A stretch of DNA of 64,000 nucleotides. Source: Larix kaempferi (Eukaryota > Streptophyta > Pinopsida > Pinales > Pinaceae). Of the stretch, positions 21,423-32,899 are shown one piece after another. Made by a program: the position numbers and the translations under genes. The notes under the pieces were generated by a model. It saw only the letters and a program-made list of their open reading frames with translations, did no database searches and was not told the origin of the DNA. The stretch lies in the NCBI GenBank assembly GCA_027924585.1, contig BSBM01000965.1:1-64000 (forward strand), read 5' to 3'. Each line of letters starts with the position of its first letter. Within the stretch, counting starts at the first letter, position 1.

Positions 21423-22065
21423 GTTGATGTATATGTAACTTCGGAATGTATTTCATATATGTATATTGTACTCCTATAGAGATGGTATTATTCCTCTAAA
21501 CGGAAGTGTCATCATTTATATTGTAAGTGTCATAACTTATACTCGATGGGTTATTAGACCACCTTGTTGGGGTTGGCCCTATATAAGTCATGTGGGTCGA
21601 AAGGTTATTAGACCACCCTATTGGGGGTTGGCCATGTGGGTCAAAGGGTTATTAGACCACCCTATTGGGTGTTGGCCCAATCAGCATTATGTTATGTGGT
21701 TAAGTTAAGGCCGAGCTAGTTAAGGTTATTAGGCAAGTCAAGTCAAGTATAAATAGAGTGCGGGAGGCACTCTATTTCATCATTCTATTCTCTCTCACAC
21801 TCTCAGGAGAGTGGCGCACTTGTGGAGGAGGAGAAGCTGCTGCTAGGAGATGTCTATCTCTTATTCTTGGGTTGTATCATTGCTCTATCTATCTCTGAGG
21901 AAGTTATTGGGGTTTTCACCTTTATGGTTTTCCCCAAGTAAACTCTGTGTCTCTTGTGTGCTTGCATTATTGTGTCCATGATTGATATGCTATAGATATG
22001 CTGTACATGTTGTTCTCTTAGTTAATATCCTAGATCAGATTGAAGTAAATTCTGAAAAATTAACA
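21423..22065 (+). mobile_element. K1 5' LTR
   Basis: 643 bp, TGTTGATG to AATTAACA. TATAAATA lies at 21748-21755, overlapped by a hairpin at 21751-21777 (AAATAGAGTGC, loop GGGAG, GCACTCTATTT). Confidence 0.88.
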
Positions 22066-22077
22066 TGGTATCAGAGC
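22066..22077 (+). other. K1 primer binding site (initiator tRNA-Met type)
   Basis: TGGTATCAGAGC directly follows the LTR end, the standard plant Ty1/copia primer site. Confidence 0.92.
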
Positions 22078-22729
22078 TAGCCTGAAAGAAGGCAAGATAT
22101 GGCATGTATGACACTTGTTGCACTTGCGATGCTAGGGCTTGATATAGCAAAAAACAATCAGTCATCGTAGCACTTTCGCTATAAATAAATTTTGGAGAGG
22201 TTTCAGGGTTTGAAAATAGTACAGGGAGAAGCTAAGATCCCCATGTACCTTGTGTCCAAAGGTAAACCTCTAATTCGTTGTACTTTGTGATTTACGATAT
22301 GTACAATATAGGGTTTCTGCCTCTTCCAGATCTTAGTCATAAATAGGTGACCTTGGAAAAAAGGTCATAACTTGGGCTAGGAAGCTCCAAATGAAATTTC
22401 GTAAAAAGTGACAGGTAGTGCACAGACTATAATTTCTCAGGTAACTTTTTTCAGAGGCTGAAACTGAACCAGTGACACGTGGCACTCCGTACAAGTTTGC
22501 TCTCCTGTTTTATCCCATAAACAGGTCACGTTGCGACACTTGGCATAACTCTCTCTATCAGAGAATCCATTTGAGGTCAGACCTATGGGGTTGGAAAGAT
22601 GACAGGTTGGGATATCACAAAAAAATTGTTCAGACCCCATGGATTGAAACGTTCAGAGTTACACCAGAAATAATCAGGTACATATTTATGTCAAAACATA
22701 ATTATTTTTGAGCACCTTCATTCATGGCT

Positions 22730-23060
22730 TCCGAAATTTAGGGTTTTGGAGAAAGTTAAAATTTTTGTAATCGGATACTACGGATGAATGCTACTCATCA
22801 AAATCGAAATTTAGAGACCAAGATCAGAATTTTTGGTTAGGCAGAAGGCCGGGCTTGATCAGACCCTAGTTCGGGAGTTTGATCGGAAAAGTGGAAAATT
22901 AGGGCTTCTGCAAAAATGGAAATTTTTGAAATCTATGACCATGGCTGGAAGCTCCTCAGAAAAATAGAAGTTTAGAGATTTGTATCGAACCTTTTGATTG
23001 GGCAGAAGGGTGGGATTTATCAAACCCTAGTTTGGGGTCATGTCCAGTGAATCCGAAAGT
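22730..23060 (+). repeat. Tandemly duplicated leader segment in K1
   Basis: Two diverged units of about 160 bp share GAAATTTAGAGA/GAAGTTTAGAGA, a TTGG-GGCAGAAGG block and CAAACCCTAG/CAGACCCTAG. Confidence 0.5.
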
Positions 23061-23230
23061 TTCAAAGGCATATTTGAGGGGTGAAACTTTGCAGTTTTCA
23101 AATTATGAGTATACCAGCTTGATCATCTCATCAAGGCGCATATTTCTATCCTTTCGCAAGTTTGAAATTCAAAGTTTGAATTTTTAAGGTTTCTCTGACA
23201 AACCCTAATCCAGCTCCAGATCCAGTTCCT

Positions 23231-23350
23231 GCAAATCAAGTGGATTGGGTTAATCCTAGAAGAGAATGGATTGGTCACCTGCATATGTGAAGAAGTTCCT
23301 ATTTCAGAGGGAGATGAGGCTAAGGTCTTACATAAGAAGATTACAAGCAA
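23231..23350 (+). pseudogene. K1 gag fragment missing its start
   Basis: The sequence joins leader GCAAATCAAGTG directly to GATTGGGTTAATCC at 23242/23243. In K2 these are separated by 113 bp that start GT, end AG and contain the gag ATG. Recognisable residues include WIGLI, EEVPISEGDEA and HKK; an in-frame stop follows LITC. It ends at GACAG/GTATGA. Confidence 0.7.
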
Positions 23351-24239
23351 TCTTGACAGGTATGACTCATCCAGGTATGTTTCGAAATTTGTTCATGATT
23401 AAGTTTATGGTATGTTTGTCTTCATGTTATTACGGTTAGTACAATCTTGATTAAATTTAGACTTTTCGTATCACCTTAATAAAATTATGAATGCATGATA
23501 TAAGATATTCATTGATTAGGATGTTGACACTTATGATTGTACTAATGCATTATGGTGTTTTATGAGGTTTATGTTGTCCGCTAACATAAAAGGTACACCA
23601 AGAAAGACAAATCATGTTCTAGTTCAAGAACATATGATCATGATGACATGAGGACAAAGAGTCATCCATAGTCATGAATCACTTAGAAGATCTATTTGCG
23701 AGGTATGTATAACTTGGTTCTATAATGGTTAACCTATGAGATATGGAGGTTACTAGCACAAGTCATTGAAGAGAACAAGAAGACATCATGTGGGTATGTT
23801 AGACATAACTAGCTAACATACCAATCCGGGTATGTTTTTCCTATATCAAGTTAGAATCCTACCTTGTGTTAGGATCCCTTATATAAGTATACTTGGTATG
23901 ATTGGTTATGTTTATTCATAAAGTTAGAAATGTAAGTAATCAAGGGTTTATGCATTTTATGTCTCTTATCTTGATTGATGATTTAACTAACCAGAAGAGT
24001 CCTATGATCAAATAAGAATATGCATGAGTAAAATAAGACTTCCCTAAAACCTTGAATACTAATGTTTATTATCTGTGTTTGAAATGATCATGACTACACA
24101 TGTTTAAGATTATCGTGTTTTGATAGTATTAAGATTATACTAATGAATGTGTGATTATGTATGAGACCTCGAGGATAACACAATGATGATACTAATAAGC
24201 ATGCATAGTGATGGATATAAGTTCAAGGATAGGTAATCC
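23351..24239 (+). other. K1 non-coding internal region
   Basis: No gene seen. Similar sequence occupies the same place in K3 (about 56600-57500), but K2 has gag-protease-integrase here. Confidence 0.6.
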
Positions 24240-24372
24240 AGGAAGCAAAGATCAAGAGGGAGCACACTCCAGTTGTTCCCGCAAGGAAGCAAAGATCAAG
24301 AGGGAGCACACTCCAGTTGTTCCTGCGAGGAAGCAAAGATCAAGAAGGAGCACACTTCAGTAGTTTCTGCAA
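24240..24372 (+). repeat. 44-bp tandem repeat, three copies
   Basis: Units start at 24240, 24284 and 24328 with AGGAAGCAAAGATCAAG. K2 has a single related copy near 32440 (AGGAAGCAAAGATTCAG), so the array expanded in K1. Confidence 0.85.
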
Positions 24373-24822
24373 GGATGGAGAGATTCAGAGGGATTTGACC
24401 ACTTCTCACATCATAATGGAGTTGCAAAAAAGAAGCAAAGACTGAGAGGGAGTCAACCCAACAAAAAAATAAAGATAAGTATTTGAATTATCATTCCTTG
24501 CATATTTTATTGTTTAAATAATATTGTTCAATAATGTATATACTCATGTTCCTAGAATTAGGTTGTGTATTATGCATATTATAATAGTTGCATTGATGAA
24601 TAGTATACTACTAATATACATGGGTAAGTGGCCTATGGCACTGTACAACATTCCATTGCTACTTATCTAGAATGAAACCTCTTTGCTGACATGTTGGGAG
24701 TTGTGCACACTCTTAACAATGTTCTGGTAGAGATTGGAAGGCATCTAGAAAGTTACGGGATATGGATAAATGTTGTATTGAAGCATTGGCTAAAATAATT
24801 GCATGACTGTATGACATATTTA

Positions 24823-25739
24823 TGCTTTAGAGTAGTCTTTTATTTCATCTTATAATTCTCTTCCAAGCCTTTGACCGGAAGCTGTATCCTTGGGATTTCA
24901 TCTCAAGGGTAGGACCACATAATTTTGTGGTTACTCTTCCTTCCTCGTCGGTTTCCTTGGTAGAGCTTTCAGCTAGCTGGAAGTTCTCAAGTGTAGGCAG
25001 TTCTTAGAGGTCGACCTTGTTCGGAGGTTGATCCCACCATTAGTGTAAAACTACTTGGTAGAACACTAAATCCTTTATTTATTTCATTTTATTTTGCAAG
25101 TAGCATGCTAGCTGTGTTTCATATCTATTGAGCTACCACATGATTTTAATTTTACAAAGTTTCAACATTCTGTTTTCACAACTGCTTCTAATTTCTTAAA
25201 ATAAATGAAGCCTCTTGAACTTGGCCAAATCCAAGTCAAGAGCACTCTTTGTCGGAGAGCATTGTTAGATTTGCACTTTCCCCTTGCATCAAGCATTTTA
25301 AAGTAGGAAGTCTCTTGAACTGTGGTCTTAAGACTAAGTCAAGAGCGCTCTCTGTCGGAGAGTTGAACAAGTGCTCTTAGTAATAAAACACTTCAACTCA
25401 CACTCCCCCTTCATAATTAATTTACTTTGGTTGATTGTCCGACACCCGTATGCTCTGCCAACTGGAAACGGTTGGGATAGTACTCAGAAAGGCGGAAGAC
25501 TTGTTAAGCTCATAAGTGACAACTAATAAAAATTTCACCCCCATAACCAACGAACCAATGTTGTTCAAAAGAAATTCAAAGTGGTTCTCAAGGGAGGCGC
25601 CGGGTTTCCCATGACTAATTCTAACTAATTTAACTATTCTTGTGCTTCTGCGAACTCCATGAATGGTCCTTCTTTCGCGGATTGACCCTTTCGCACTTGT
25701 CAGATTCCGCACTTCCTACGGACTTATCCCGCGCCAACA
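24823..25739 (-). mobile_element. E 3' LTR
   Basis: 917 bp on the minus strand, from TGTTGGCGCGGG to CTAAAGCA. It breaks K1 at ATTTA/TG. It contains a duplicated hairpin: 25204-25262 and 25310-25363, each with CTCTTGAACT pairing to AAGTCAAGAG. Confidence 0.72.
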
Positions 25740-25754
25740 GGCCCCCAACATAAA
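25740..25754 (-). other. E polypurine tract region
   Basis: GTTTATGTTGGGGGC followed by one base step into TGTTGGCGC, the usual layout before a gypsy 3' LTR. Confidence 0.65.
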
Positions 25755-25943
25755 CTTGTGGCTCATCCCCAAGCCACCTCAATTGGACATTGCTGGTTTG
25801 TTGAACTGATGTTGGAAGTCATCATAGGTATTTTGGATCTGTTCGACTACTTCTCTTACTAATGCTCGGAGCTACGTACTCTCTGTCACCTGCTGCTCCG
25901 TTGGGTGGTCGCATACGTTATGTCGTGCTTCCTCCAATTGCTC

Positions 25944-28831
25944 CTATACCTGTTTCATTACTGGTACTACTCTTGCTATGAGGGATTCGACCTTTGTTTG
26001 GAGCTCATCTAAATGTGTAGCTCGTCGTTTCTTTCTTTCGTGGGCCTTTGTAACTCGCTGGTTCATACTTTGCAGTTCTGCTGCCTTTGTCATTCGAATC
26101 ATTGTGGGCATCGTTTTGAGCGATCCCTTAAATGTTTCTAACTGATCTTCTACTTCGCTGTGTTTTCCCTTCACCGTGGCTAGCTAGTCATCCTCGACCA
26201 ACCTGTCCCAAAACTCAGTGATGCTTACCGCAACTTGCTGTGCTTCCAGTTCCATTTCCTAGATCTCTGCCATTGCTTCCTCTATCGCCATCTACCGAAT
26301 TTGAATCTGTTCTGGCGGTGTGTTGGGTGTCACTCGAGTCTGGAGCTCCGCATTTTCCTTTCTGAGCTCGGTGATGGCTACCCCTAACATAAGAGCTTGT
26401 GCTTCCGGGGCGACATCCGGATCTAGCTTCGTTGTTTCGCATTCCTTCGCAAGTGCTTTTTCTAACTTAGTCCGTTCCTCTATAGCCTTCTGCTTCGTGG
26501 TCAGTGCTGTAGTTTGTTCCTCTATGACCTTCTCTTTCACGGTCAATGCTGTAGTCTGCTCCTCTATGAACTTCTCTTTCGCGGCCAGTGCTTTTTATAA
26601 TTGAGCCCTTTCCTCTATAGCTTGTACTTTCGCAGCTAGTGCTGCAGCTTGTTCGTCTCGAACGTGTTGTGCCACCATCTCAATGGTTGTAGTTGCTTCT
26701 TGTATTCGACCATTTTATTGTTCATCACAGCATCATGGTCATGGATCTCTGCGCTTTCTATGGCTTGGACTCTATATAGTGTTAACTTTTGGTGCAAATT
26801 GAAATCGACCATCACCTGGTCGCCCTTCCGAACCTCAAGGTACCAGGTCTTATCCCCTATCAAAATGACATGGGATTCGAGTTGGACTATTCATTACTGG
26901 GTGTCGACTTCTACCTCAACTCTAGGATTCGACAGATGTTGCTTGATGTCCCCATGTGGTACACTTATGTTGATTATCGTACTTGCCATTATGTCTAGCA
27001 GCTCCCCTATGTACTAGAATTGTTCAGTTGAATACTGTGTAGCCTTTTTACGATTATTTTCCACTATTTCTGTAATGCTGTACAGGAATTTGTCGGCCTG
27101 CTACACAGTGAACCCTTCCCGTGTGCTACTGCCAGCACGGTCCATCCTTCTCTTTGTTCTCAGCTCTTCTTGTTGGATCTCCAACTCTGAATCTGTCAGG
27201 GTGTTGGTTGTGGAAGCCCCATCGTGGCTGGATTTCGTCGTCTGGTCTTTCGCATCCTCCTCTTGTTATGCGCCCTCCTTTCGGCTGGCAGAAGCTATGC
27301 CCTCCCTGGCCTGGTTTTGCCAACCATTTTCCTGCCCGTTTGATATGTCCTTCGGATCAACGGGGACCTTCCATTCCGCTGACCATTTTGCGATGATGTC
27401 ATCGAGCTCAGCCTTGGTGAGCTTGTACTGTGTTCGTAACCATTGCTTCGCCGGATGTGCCCGAGCCTGGAGGTAAATTGTGTGTGCTTCGACGGATATC
27501 TTTGCGATGGAGTGATACTTTGTTGCAGCCTACGTCGGTATTCCTAGTATCATCCGTGCATCTGCCTGCATCCTTTCCATCCATATATAAAATTGTATGG
27601 TGTTTTCTTTCTGTCGTTCTTTATCGGTGGTTGCCCATAGATTCTGGTACCGTGCACTGTCGCATACTCGTGGTCCCGTGGAATCCACCCTCTGATAATT
27701 GTGTGGTTCCCTCCATCCTTTTAAGGCAATTAGAAGGAGTAGACATGCATATGTAAATGGCCGCCCATACTCCTGGGCATCATACACATCCTCGGTCAAT
27801 TTGTGTAGCAGGAACTGGGACCAGTTCATCTGCTCTTCTGCGATGCACCTTTCCGTAGTAGCAATGACACCTGAATTACATTGCAGGTGTCGGTTCTTCC
27901 ATGTTACTATGACTGCTAGTATCTTTGCCCCTACTCTGACTGCCTGGTTATTGATTGTGTCGATTGGGTACCCTCTGGAATATTTCTGCACATCATACTT
28001 TGCTGTCAACTGTTCCACTAGTTTCTTGTCATTGTCCTTCCCCTGGAAAAACTGGGAAGTGTCAGCTCCTTCTTGAGGCAGTCTAGTGATTCTTGCGATT
28101 AGGTCAATGGTGACTGGAATCTTCTCATGCAGCTAGAGAAATCCATCATGAAAACATGCGATAAGTTACTTGAAACATGCGTTGACCTGTGCCAATCGCC
28201 CAAAGTGCGGAATGAGGGTGATACCTAATAGCCCCAAGCGTTCCAGTCCCAATGCCCACTTTTTGGGTTCCTTCGTAGTTGGGCCTCCTACATGAGGGAC
28301 ATCATCATAGGCCTCTATGTATTCTTTGAGTTTCGCTAGGTCATGGTCGGTATACTGCAGCCTCTGCAACCTGGCTGTAATATCCCCAACTTGACCAACC
28401 CCTGGTGGTACCGGTGCTACCTTGATGGGGTATTTTTCATTCTTGTTGATCCGCATCATGGTTTCCCCTTCTCGACATGGTGGAACATATGGTGAGAGCA
28501 TTGGACCATCGTATCCATCTTGCGTAGCTTCAACAGATGAAAGGCTTGCAACGTCATTCGTAAATCTTGTTGATGCCCGGGTGCCTTTCTTTTTCTCACG
28601 ACTGGTGTCCGGGGGTCGAGTCACGCTCCTCTTATTCTTGTGTGGAATTTTCAACATAACTTTCGGCTTCTCCTGCACAATTGGTGTGGGATGCGGTCTT
28701 TCAGTGCTAGTGCTGGAAACATACACCTCCATGCGACTATGAATTAGGTAATGCATTTCGGTCTCCCCCCCCCTCCTATATTTATAGTGTTGGACGCTAA
28801 CATGCAACCGATCGTGGGCCATAATTACCAA
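25944..28831 (-). pseudogene. ORF X of E: plant transposon-associated protein with coiled-coil tail
   Basis: A long broken ORF. The N-terminus is basic (PHKNKRSVTRPP). A globular domain follows, with KKWALGLERLGLLG, LIACFHDGFL, KIPVTIDLIARITRLPQEG, NNQAVRVGAKILA, EEQMNWSQFLLHKL and FTYACLLLLIALKGW, resembling uncharacterised plant proteins linked to gypsy elements. The C-terminal part is Gln/Glu/Lys-rich with repeats such as KEKVIEEQTTALT, a likely coiled coil. At least eight stops or shifts; near 28160 a TAA and a TAG stand where CAA (KQLIACF) and TGG (LWLHEK) fit. It lies between pol and the polypurine tract, the position of env-like ORFs, but I see no signal peptide or membrane segment. 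Function unknown. Confidence 0.65.
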
Positions 28832-29159
28832 ATCTAGCTAGGATCAGCCAAATCTACCGCATGCATTGGGTATTTAACTGCCAGGGTTCTCGTTTTGCTG
28901 TTGTCTGGTGTGGTATAACTGCTGCATTTATTGCCGGATTGGACCTCCGTGCCTTGTGGCAGCTTTTGACTTGCTGCATTTTTTTCTTAACTGCGAATGT
29001 CTGATTACCCAATCGACACAGCAAGCTCCGATGTGTCGATACTTCGCCATATAGTAGGCACCGCTACCGTTGTTGACTTCTTCCAATTCCTCTGGGTTGC
29101 TGTTGTGTACTTTTCAACCTCATCCATCGGTGGTGCTGCATTTGTCACCCTGCCAATCA
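28832..29159 (-). other. E non-coding or deleted region between RT leader and ORF X
   Basis: No domain recognised. Most of RT, RNase H and integrase should have been here. Confidence 0.5.
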
Positions 29160-29398
29160 CAGCTCAATTTTGTTGCTGGCATCTTAGATTCAGTCGATTC
29201 AGCCGCTGCCTAACTGGCTTTGCATCGGGTTTCAGGGGGAGCTTCATTTCCCCTAAGTCTCCAGAGATTCTCTTCATCTCTGAGAATTTCGTTGGAAACA
29301 AAATCTGAAATTCATACAGCAAGTCGGTCATCTTCGCAATGGTCTACTCGTCCCAGTAGTCGCCAATGATTGCGAACTTTGGGTTCTCCTCCGATCCA
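29160..29398 (-). pseudogene. E RT leader fragment
   Basis: Encodes IGSEENPKFAIIGDYWDE, a TAG, then LLYEFQILFPTKFSEMK, GDLGEMKLPLKPDAKPVRQR, the conserved entry to gypsy RT. It ends at a stop before any RT catalytic motif. It continues from 36571-36936 once K2 is removed. Confidence 0.8.
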
Positions 29399-29403
29399 AT
29401 GTT
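29399..29403. repeat. K2 target site duplication, left copy
   Basis: ATGTT, repeated at 36566-36570 on the other side of K2. Confidence 0.92.
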
Positions 29404-30007
29404 TGTTGATGTATATGTAACTTCAGAATGTATTTCACCTATGTATTTCATTTATGTATATTGTACTCCTATAGAGATGTGTTATTCCTCTATAAGGAAG
29501 TGTCATCATTTGTATTGACAAGTGTCGCAAGTGTCGTAACTTGTCGATGGGTTATTAGACCAGCATGTGTGGGGTCGACCCTGATTAAGTTAACCTTGGG
29601 TTATTATGCTAAGCTAGAAAAGTCGTCCCCATAAGTTTATTGGGCAGTTAGGACAAGTATAAATAGAGATCAGGAGATCTCTATTTTGATCACTTCATTA
29701 CTCACTTATCCATCACTCGGAAAGTGGCGCACATGTGAGGAGGAGGATAAATTGCTAGGAGGAGACTATATCTGTGTACTTGGGTTGTACTTTGGTTGTA
29801 TCATTTCTCTATCTATCTCTAAGGAAGTTGTGGGGTTTTTCACCTTAGGTTTTTCCCCACGGAAACTTTGTGTGTCTATTGTATCTTATGTTTGCATCTT
29901 GTGATGATTGATATGCTTGCTATGATTGATATGCAATGATATACTGTACATGTTATTCTCCCAGTAAAGATCCTAGAGTATATTGAATTAATGCTAAAAA
30001 ATTAACA
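29404..30007 (+). mobile_element. K2 5' LTR
   Basis: 604 bp, TGTTGATG to AATTAACA. TATAAATA at 29658-29665, hairpin at 29661-29687 (AAATAGAGATC, loop AGGA, GATCTCTATTT). Confidence 0.92.
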
Positions 30008-30019
30008 TGTTATTAGAGC
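30008..30019 (+). other. K2 primer binding site, decayed
   Basis: TGTTATTAGAGC differs at two positions from the TGGTATCAGAGC of K1 and K3. Confidence 0.8.
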
Positions 30020-30535
30020 TTCCCTGAGAAGAAGACATTGTGCAGTGGCGAAAACTAGGGTTTCTTGTTTATTGGGTTTCTCTCCATATATTTGGGAAAA
30101 ATAGTAAGGTAGATTGACTCTACTCATCAAGGAGAATCTATCTGTCCAATCAGAATTCAATTCTGAGCACTTTCAATTTTGGCCCTAAAAATTAGGGTTT
30201 CCACAAAAATAGGAATTTCTGAAATCTGAAGACATAGATGGAAGCTCCTTGAAAACAATCAAAGTTTAGAGCTTTGGATCGATATTTTTGGTTGGGTGAA
30301 GCTCCGGGAAACTCAAACCCTAATTCAGGGTCCTCCGAGTGAATTCGGGAAGACTAAAAGGCATTTTCGAAGGGTGAAAATTTGCGATCTCAAATTCTGA
30401 ATATGCCAGGCTGATCAGCTCATCAATGCGCATCTTTCTATCCTTTCAGAATTTTGAAATTCACATTTTAAATTTTTAGGGTTTCTCTGACAAACCCTAA
30501 TCCGGGACCAGATCCAGTTTTTAGCAAATCAAGTG

Positions 30536-30648
30536 GTAAGACCTAAATCTTTTCTATTTCCATTTGAAGTACTCTTTAAGATGTCTCACCACACCAAGCT
30601 TGATGATAATCTTGAAGGAGCTGATAACTTTCGAGCCTGGAAGTATAG
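30536..30648 (+). other. Candidate intron in K2 (113 bp, GT-AG)
   Basis: Begins GTAAGA after AAGTG and ends AGTATAG before GATTGGG. K1 and K3 lack exactly this stretch. It contains the K2 gag ATG at 30581. Confidence 0.55.
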
Positions 30649-32400
30649 GATTGGGTTAATCCTGGAAGAAAATGAATTGGACACCTACATCAGCTCTGAG
30701 GTCCCTATCCCAGAGGATGAAGAGGCTAAGGCATTGCATAAGAAGAACTTGGTCAAGGCAAAGAGAATCATTGCTGATTCTATCAAAGACCATCTCATAC
30801 CACATGTGTCATCTCTGAAGACACCCAAGGAGATGTTTGACTCTTTAACCAAGCTATTTGAAAGGAAGAACATAAATCGGAAGATGACTCTGTGGAATCA
30901 ATTGCAATGGGTCAAGCTGTTGAATGGGGAGACCATTCAATCTTATTTCTCCAAAGTCTCTCAGATCAAGGAACAACTTGAAGCTGTAGATGAAGTGGTG
31001 GAGAATGGAGAAATTGTGATGATCACTCTAAATGGCCTACCTAGGTCATGGGATTCCTTTATCCAAGTAATATGTACAAGAAGGAAGTTAATCTCCTTCA
31101 GTAGACTGTGGGATGAATGTTCACAAGAAGAGGCTAGGCTTGTAGCCCGAGAAAAAAAGATGGGAAATGAAGATCAAGCTCTCACAGCTCACACCAAAAG
31201 AAGCAAGCCTAAGAAGGAGCACTCTCATTACAAGAAATCCTCTCACACCCATCTAAAGAATAGGAAAGATATGAGATGCTTCACATGTAATGAGAAATGA
31301 CACTTTGCTGTAGATTGTCCCAAGAACAAAAAGGACAACAACTTCAACAAGAAGAAGAAAGGAAACAAGAAGAGATATCATGCTCATGTTGCTGAGGATG
31401 ATGAACCTCCCAAGAAGAAGGCTAGAACAGAAAGTGATGATGATGACTTATCAAGCAAAGAAGAATATGTTCTAATCTCTGCTCTCACAAGTACTATCTC
31501 TCATGGTTGTAATGATTGGCTTATTGAAAGTGGGGCTTCCAAACACATGACTGGGTTTAAAGAATCTTTTGTAAATCTATCTGAACATGAGTCACCCCAT
31601 AAGGTGAAACTTGGGGATGACTATCAATATCCTATCAAAGGAAGTGGTGAATCCTCCTACAACCTAGACTCTGGGAAGTCTTTGAAGATGAAAGAGGTTC
31701 TATATGTACCTGGGCTCAAGAAAAACTTACTCTCCATATCTGCATTGGATGCAAAAGGCATGAGGGTTGCATTTGTAGATGGCCAAGTCCTAATGTGGCC
31801 AAAAGATAAAACTATAGATGATGCAGTGGTGATTGGAGAGCAAGAGGGAGGATTGTATAAATTGAAGGGACAACCTGAACATGCCATGGTACATGAATCC
31901 ATGGATCCAAGTGAAGTTTGGCATAGAAGGCTTGCTCATGTGCACTATAGAGCATTACCAATTGCAAGAAAAGCTTTAGAGGGTCTTCATGAAATCAAGA
32001 CCAATCATGAAGGTGTTTGCAAAGGATGTGCAAAAAAAAAGAACACAAAGAAGGCATTTCCAAGCAGTGAAAGCAAGGCAAAAGGAATCTTGGAAATTAT
32101 CCACTTTGATGTATGCAGACCAATGTTTTCCAGTTCTTTGAGTGGGTATGTTTACTATGTCTCTTTCATTAATGACTTCTCCACGAAGACTTGGGTTTAC
32201 TTCTTGAAGAACAAAGATGAAGTGTTTGATAAATTCAAGGAATTCAAAGCCTTGATGGAAAATCAAAGTGATAAGAAAATAAAAACCTTCAGATCCGACA
32301 ATGGTGGAGAATTCACTTCAGCAGACTTCAAGTGCTATGCAGTGATTCAAGAATTAAGAGGGAGTTCACCACTCCTTACAATTCACAACAGAAAGGTGTA
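30581..32400 (+). pseudogene. K2 gag-protease-integrase, broken
   Basis: Gag starts at MSHHTKLDDNLEG (30581; an upstream ATG at 30533 is in the leader). UBN2-type gag is followed by a zinc knuckle CFTCNEK-x-HFAVDC in which the conserved Gly codon is TGA (31298-31300). The frame resumes in phase. Protease reads LIESGASKHMTG; the catalytic Asp is Glu. Integrase has the HHCC finger (WHRRLAHVH to CKGCAKK), first Asp in IHFDVCRPM and second Asp in FRSDNGGEF. A frameshift near 32335 then removes the catalytic Glu, and the frame ends at 32400. It is therefore dead at three separate points. Confidence 0.88.
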
Positions 32401-32899
32401 GAAGAAGTTACTTCAGAATAGGACTCCAACAGCTCCTGCAAGGAAGCAAAGATTCAGAGGGAGTCCACCCAACAAACAAACAAAGATAAGTATTTGAATT
32501 GTCATTTCTTGTATATTCTATTTGCTTAAAATAATGTTATTTAGTGATGTATATGCTTATGTTCATAGACTTAGGTTGTGTATTATATTAGAATAATTGC
32601 ATTGATGAACAAGATACTACTAATATGCAAGTAATGGGTAAAGTGGCCTATGGTACTGTACAACATTCCATTGCTACTTATCTAGAATGAAACCTCTTTG
32701 CTGACATGTTGGGAGTTGTGCACTCTTAACAATGTTCTGGTTGAGATTGGAAGGCATCTAGAAAGTTACGGGATATGGATAAATGTTGTATTGAAGCATT
32801 GGCTAAAATAATTGCATGAATATATGACATATATTCTTATGTGTAAGATTTTGTTATGAAACTATGAGATGTTTCTAATCATGCAATTTAACTTGTCTT
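32401..32899 (+). other. K2 non-coding stretch between integrase and RT
   Basis: No coding potential. It is closely related to K1 24370-24822 and K3 (about 56030-56420, reverse), so the end of integrase was already replaced in the ancestor of all three copies. Confidence 0.7.

Larger units (their letters stand above)
21423..24822 (+). mobile_element. K1: truncated Ty1/copia element, K family
   Basis: 5' LTR 21423-22065, primer site 22066-22077, long leader, gag relic about 23231-23350, then non-coding sequence and a 44-bp repeat array. It ends at 24822, where the LTR of E starts. Sequence between about 23350 and 24822 corresponds to K3 at 56040-57500 in reverse. RT, RNase H and the 3' LTR are absent. 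It was inserted into the chromovirus relic. Confidence 0.8.

Noticed and set aside
26320-27756. Several plus-strand ORFs of 90-130 codons
   Set aside because: They mirror the minus-strand ORF X of E, which has domain similarity and a coiled-coil repeat pattern.
25944-28831. ORF X as an envelope gene
   Set aside because: Position fits, but no signal peptide, membrane segment or Cys pattern is visible.
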